From an uncultured Hyphomicrobiales bacterium (GTDB taxonomy: Bacteria > Pseudomonadota > Alphaproteobacteria > Rhizobiales > Beijerinckiaceae), in contig CAIVAX010000439.1 in assembly GCA_903903935.1 (NCBI GenBank), forward strand, positions 1 to 5,603: a DNA stretch of 5,603 nt. The letters are read 5' to 3'. The stretch's first letter is position 1, and the number at the start of each line of letters is the position of its first letter. Positions 5,189-5,603 of this stretch are shown in pieces. The position numbers were made by a program, and so were the translations under genes. The notes below the pieces were generated by a model. The model was given only the letters and a program-made list of their open reading frames with translations, searched no databases and was not told the DNA's origin.

Positions 5189-5603
5189 TTAATTAATCGG
5201 CTTAATGCTGTTGATGATGGTCTCTATTTCTTTTTGATTTTCATCACGCGCTTCGGCTGAACCCCATAGGGACATCAGCACCACACGCCCCTGCCCGCCG
5301 GGAAAGATAACAAATTGAATGATCGTGTCGCCATCAGGGTCGGTCGCATCATAGCTATAAAGAGTGGCGGGAATGCCATTGATGGAGATTTCCTTCTCCA
5401 CGGCCTTACCCTTGGGAACAATATCCTGATCTTTGAGCCATTGCATATTCTGCTCCATCATCCGATCCAAGCGGGAGGAGCTGGCCGTTTCAATGGTGAA
5501 GATAATGTCTTCATCAGGTGAGGAGGCCGTATAGCCAAATTCGATCTCATCAACATCCCAACTATCGGGAATGATCATCGTCGCTGTTGGATTTTTCTCC
5601 GGA
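5189..5603 (-). CDS. Probable secreted single-domain protein (PsbP/DUF1795-like look), 5' end beyond the window
   Basis: The minus-strand frame ends at TAA 5191-5189 and stays open to the right edge, giving 137 visible residues. An internal ATG at 5578 has no convincing ribosome site, and the eight codons before it (PEKNPTAT) continue smoothly into MIIPDSWDVDEIEFGYTASS. The true start, probably with a signal peptide, is therefore likely outside the window. The pattern is a beta-strand with PDSW, then TASSPDEDIIFTIETA, an amphipathic helix (RLDRMMEQNMQWLKDQ), strands around ISINGIPATLYSYDATDPDG and QFVIFPGG, then VVLMSLWGSAEARDENQKEI and a final helix ending NSIKPIN. This suits the small PsbP/Mog1/DUF1795-like fold of exported proteins. 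That link rests on overall pattern only. No catalytic residues or cysteines are seen. Confidence 0.82.
   Translation of the reverse strand, partial: PEKNPTATMIIPDSWDVDEIEFGYTASSPDEDIIFTIETASSSRLDRMMEQNMQWLKDQDIVPKGKAVEKEISINGIPATLYSYDATDPDGDTIIQFVIFPGGQGRVVLMSLWGSAEARDENQKEIETIINSIKPIN

Noticed and set aside
1..5603. Mobile element, CRISPR array, RNA gene or defence system
   Set aside because: No transposase or integrase, no regularly spaced repeats outside the EF-hand gene, no tRNA-like fold noticed by eye, and no defence-type domain in any of the seven genes.

Overview
The window looks like an ordinary chromosomal segment of an alphaproteobacterium. This rests on the families recognised by eye (a CsgA/C-factor-type short-chain dehydrogenase, a DUF2256 zinc-ribbon protein, an NnrU-family membrane protein, several small secreted proteins of unknown function) and on a moderate GC content. 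There is no transposase, phage gene, tRNA, rRNA or CRISPR array. Seven protein-coding genes are supported; two run off the window edges.

Layout. Positions 1-1014 (minus) hold the first 338 codons of a secreted protein of unknown function; its 3' end lies outside the window. A 96-bp divergent spacer separates it from a plus-strand pair: the short-chain dehydrogenase (1111-1860) and, overlapping its last 7 bases, the DUF2256 protein (1854-2063). The DUF2256 gene ends inside the 3' end of the convergent NnrU-family gene (2013-2585, minus), a 51-bp tail-to-tail overlap. A second divergent spacer, with a 12-bp tandem duplication, leads to a plus-strand gene for a small secreted four-cysteine protein (2756-3172). 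After a very AT-rich spacer comes the most distinctive gene: a 458-residue acidic protein with ten EF-hand-type loops in five pairs (3254-4630). It faces a small two-helix membrane protein (4659-5012, minus), only 28 bp away. A 176-bp gap with a strong stem-loop follows, then the 3' part of a probable secreted single-domain protein (5189 to the right edge, minus).

How the genes fit together. The only clear operon-like unit is the dehydrogenase plus DUF2256 pair. The other genes are mostly separate units of envelope or secreted proteins, and no pathway joins them. No convincing new multi-gene system was found. The best leads are the modular EF-hand protein, the overlapping DUF2256/NnrU gene ends, and the stem-loop at 5109-5146.
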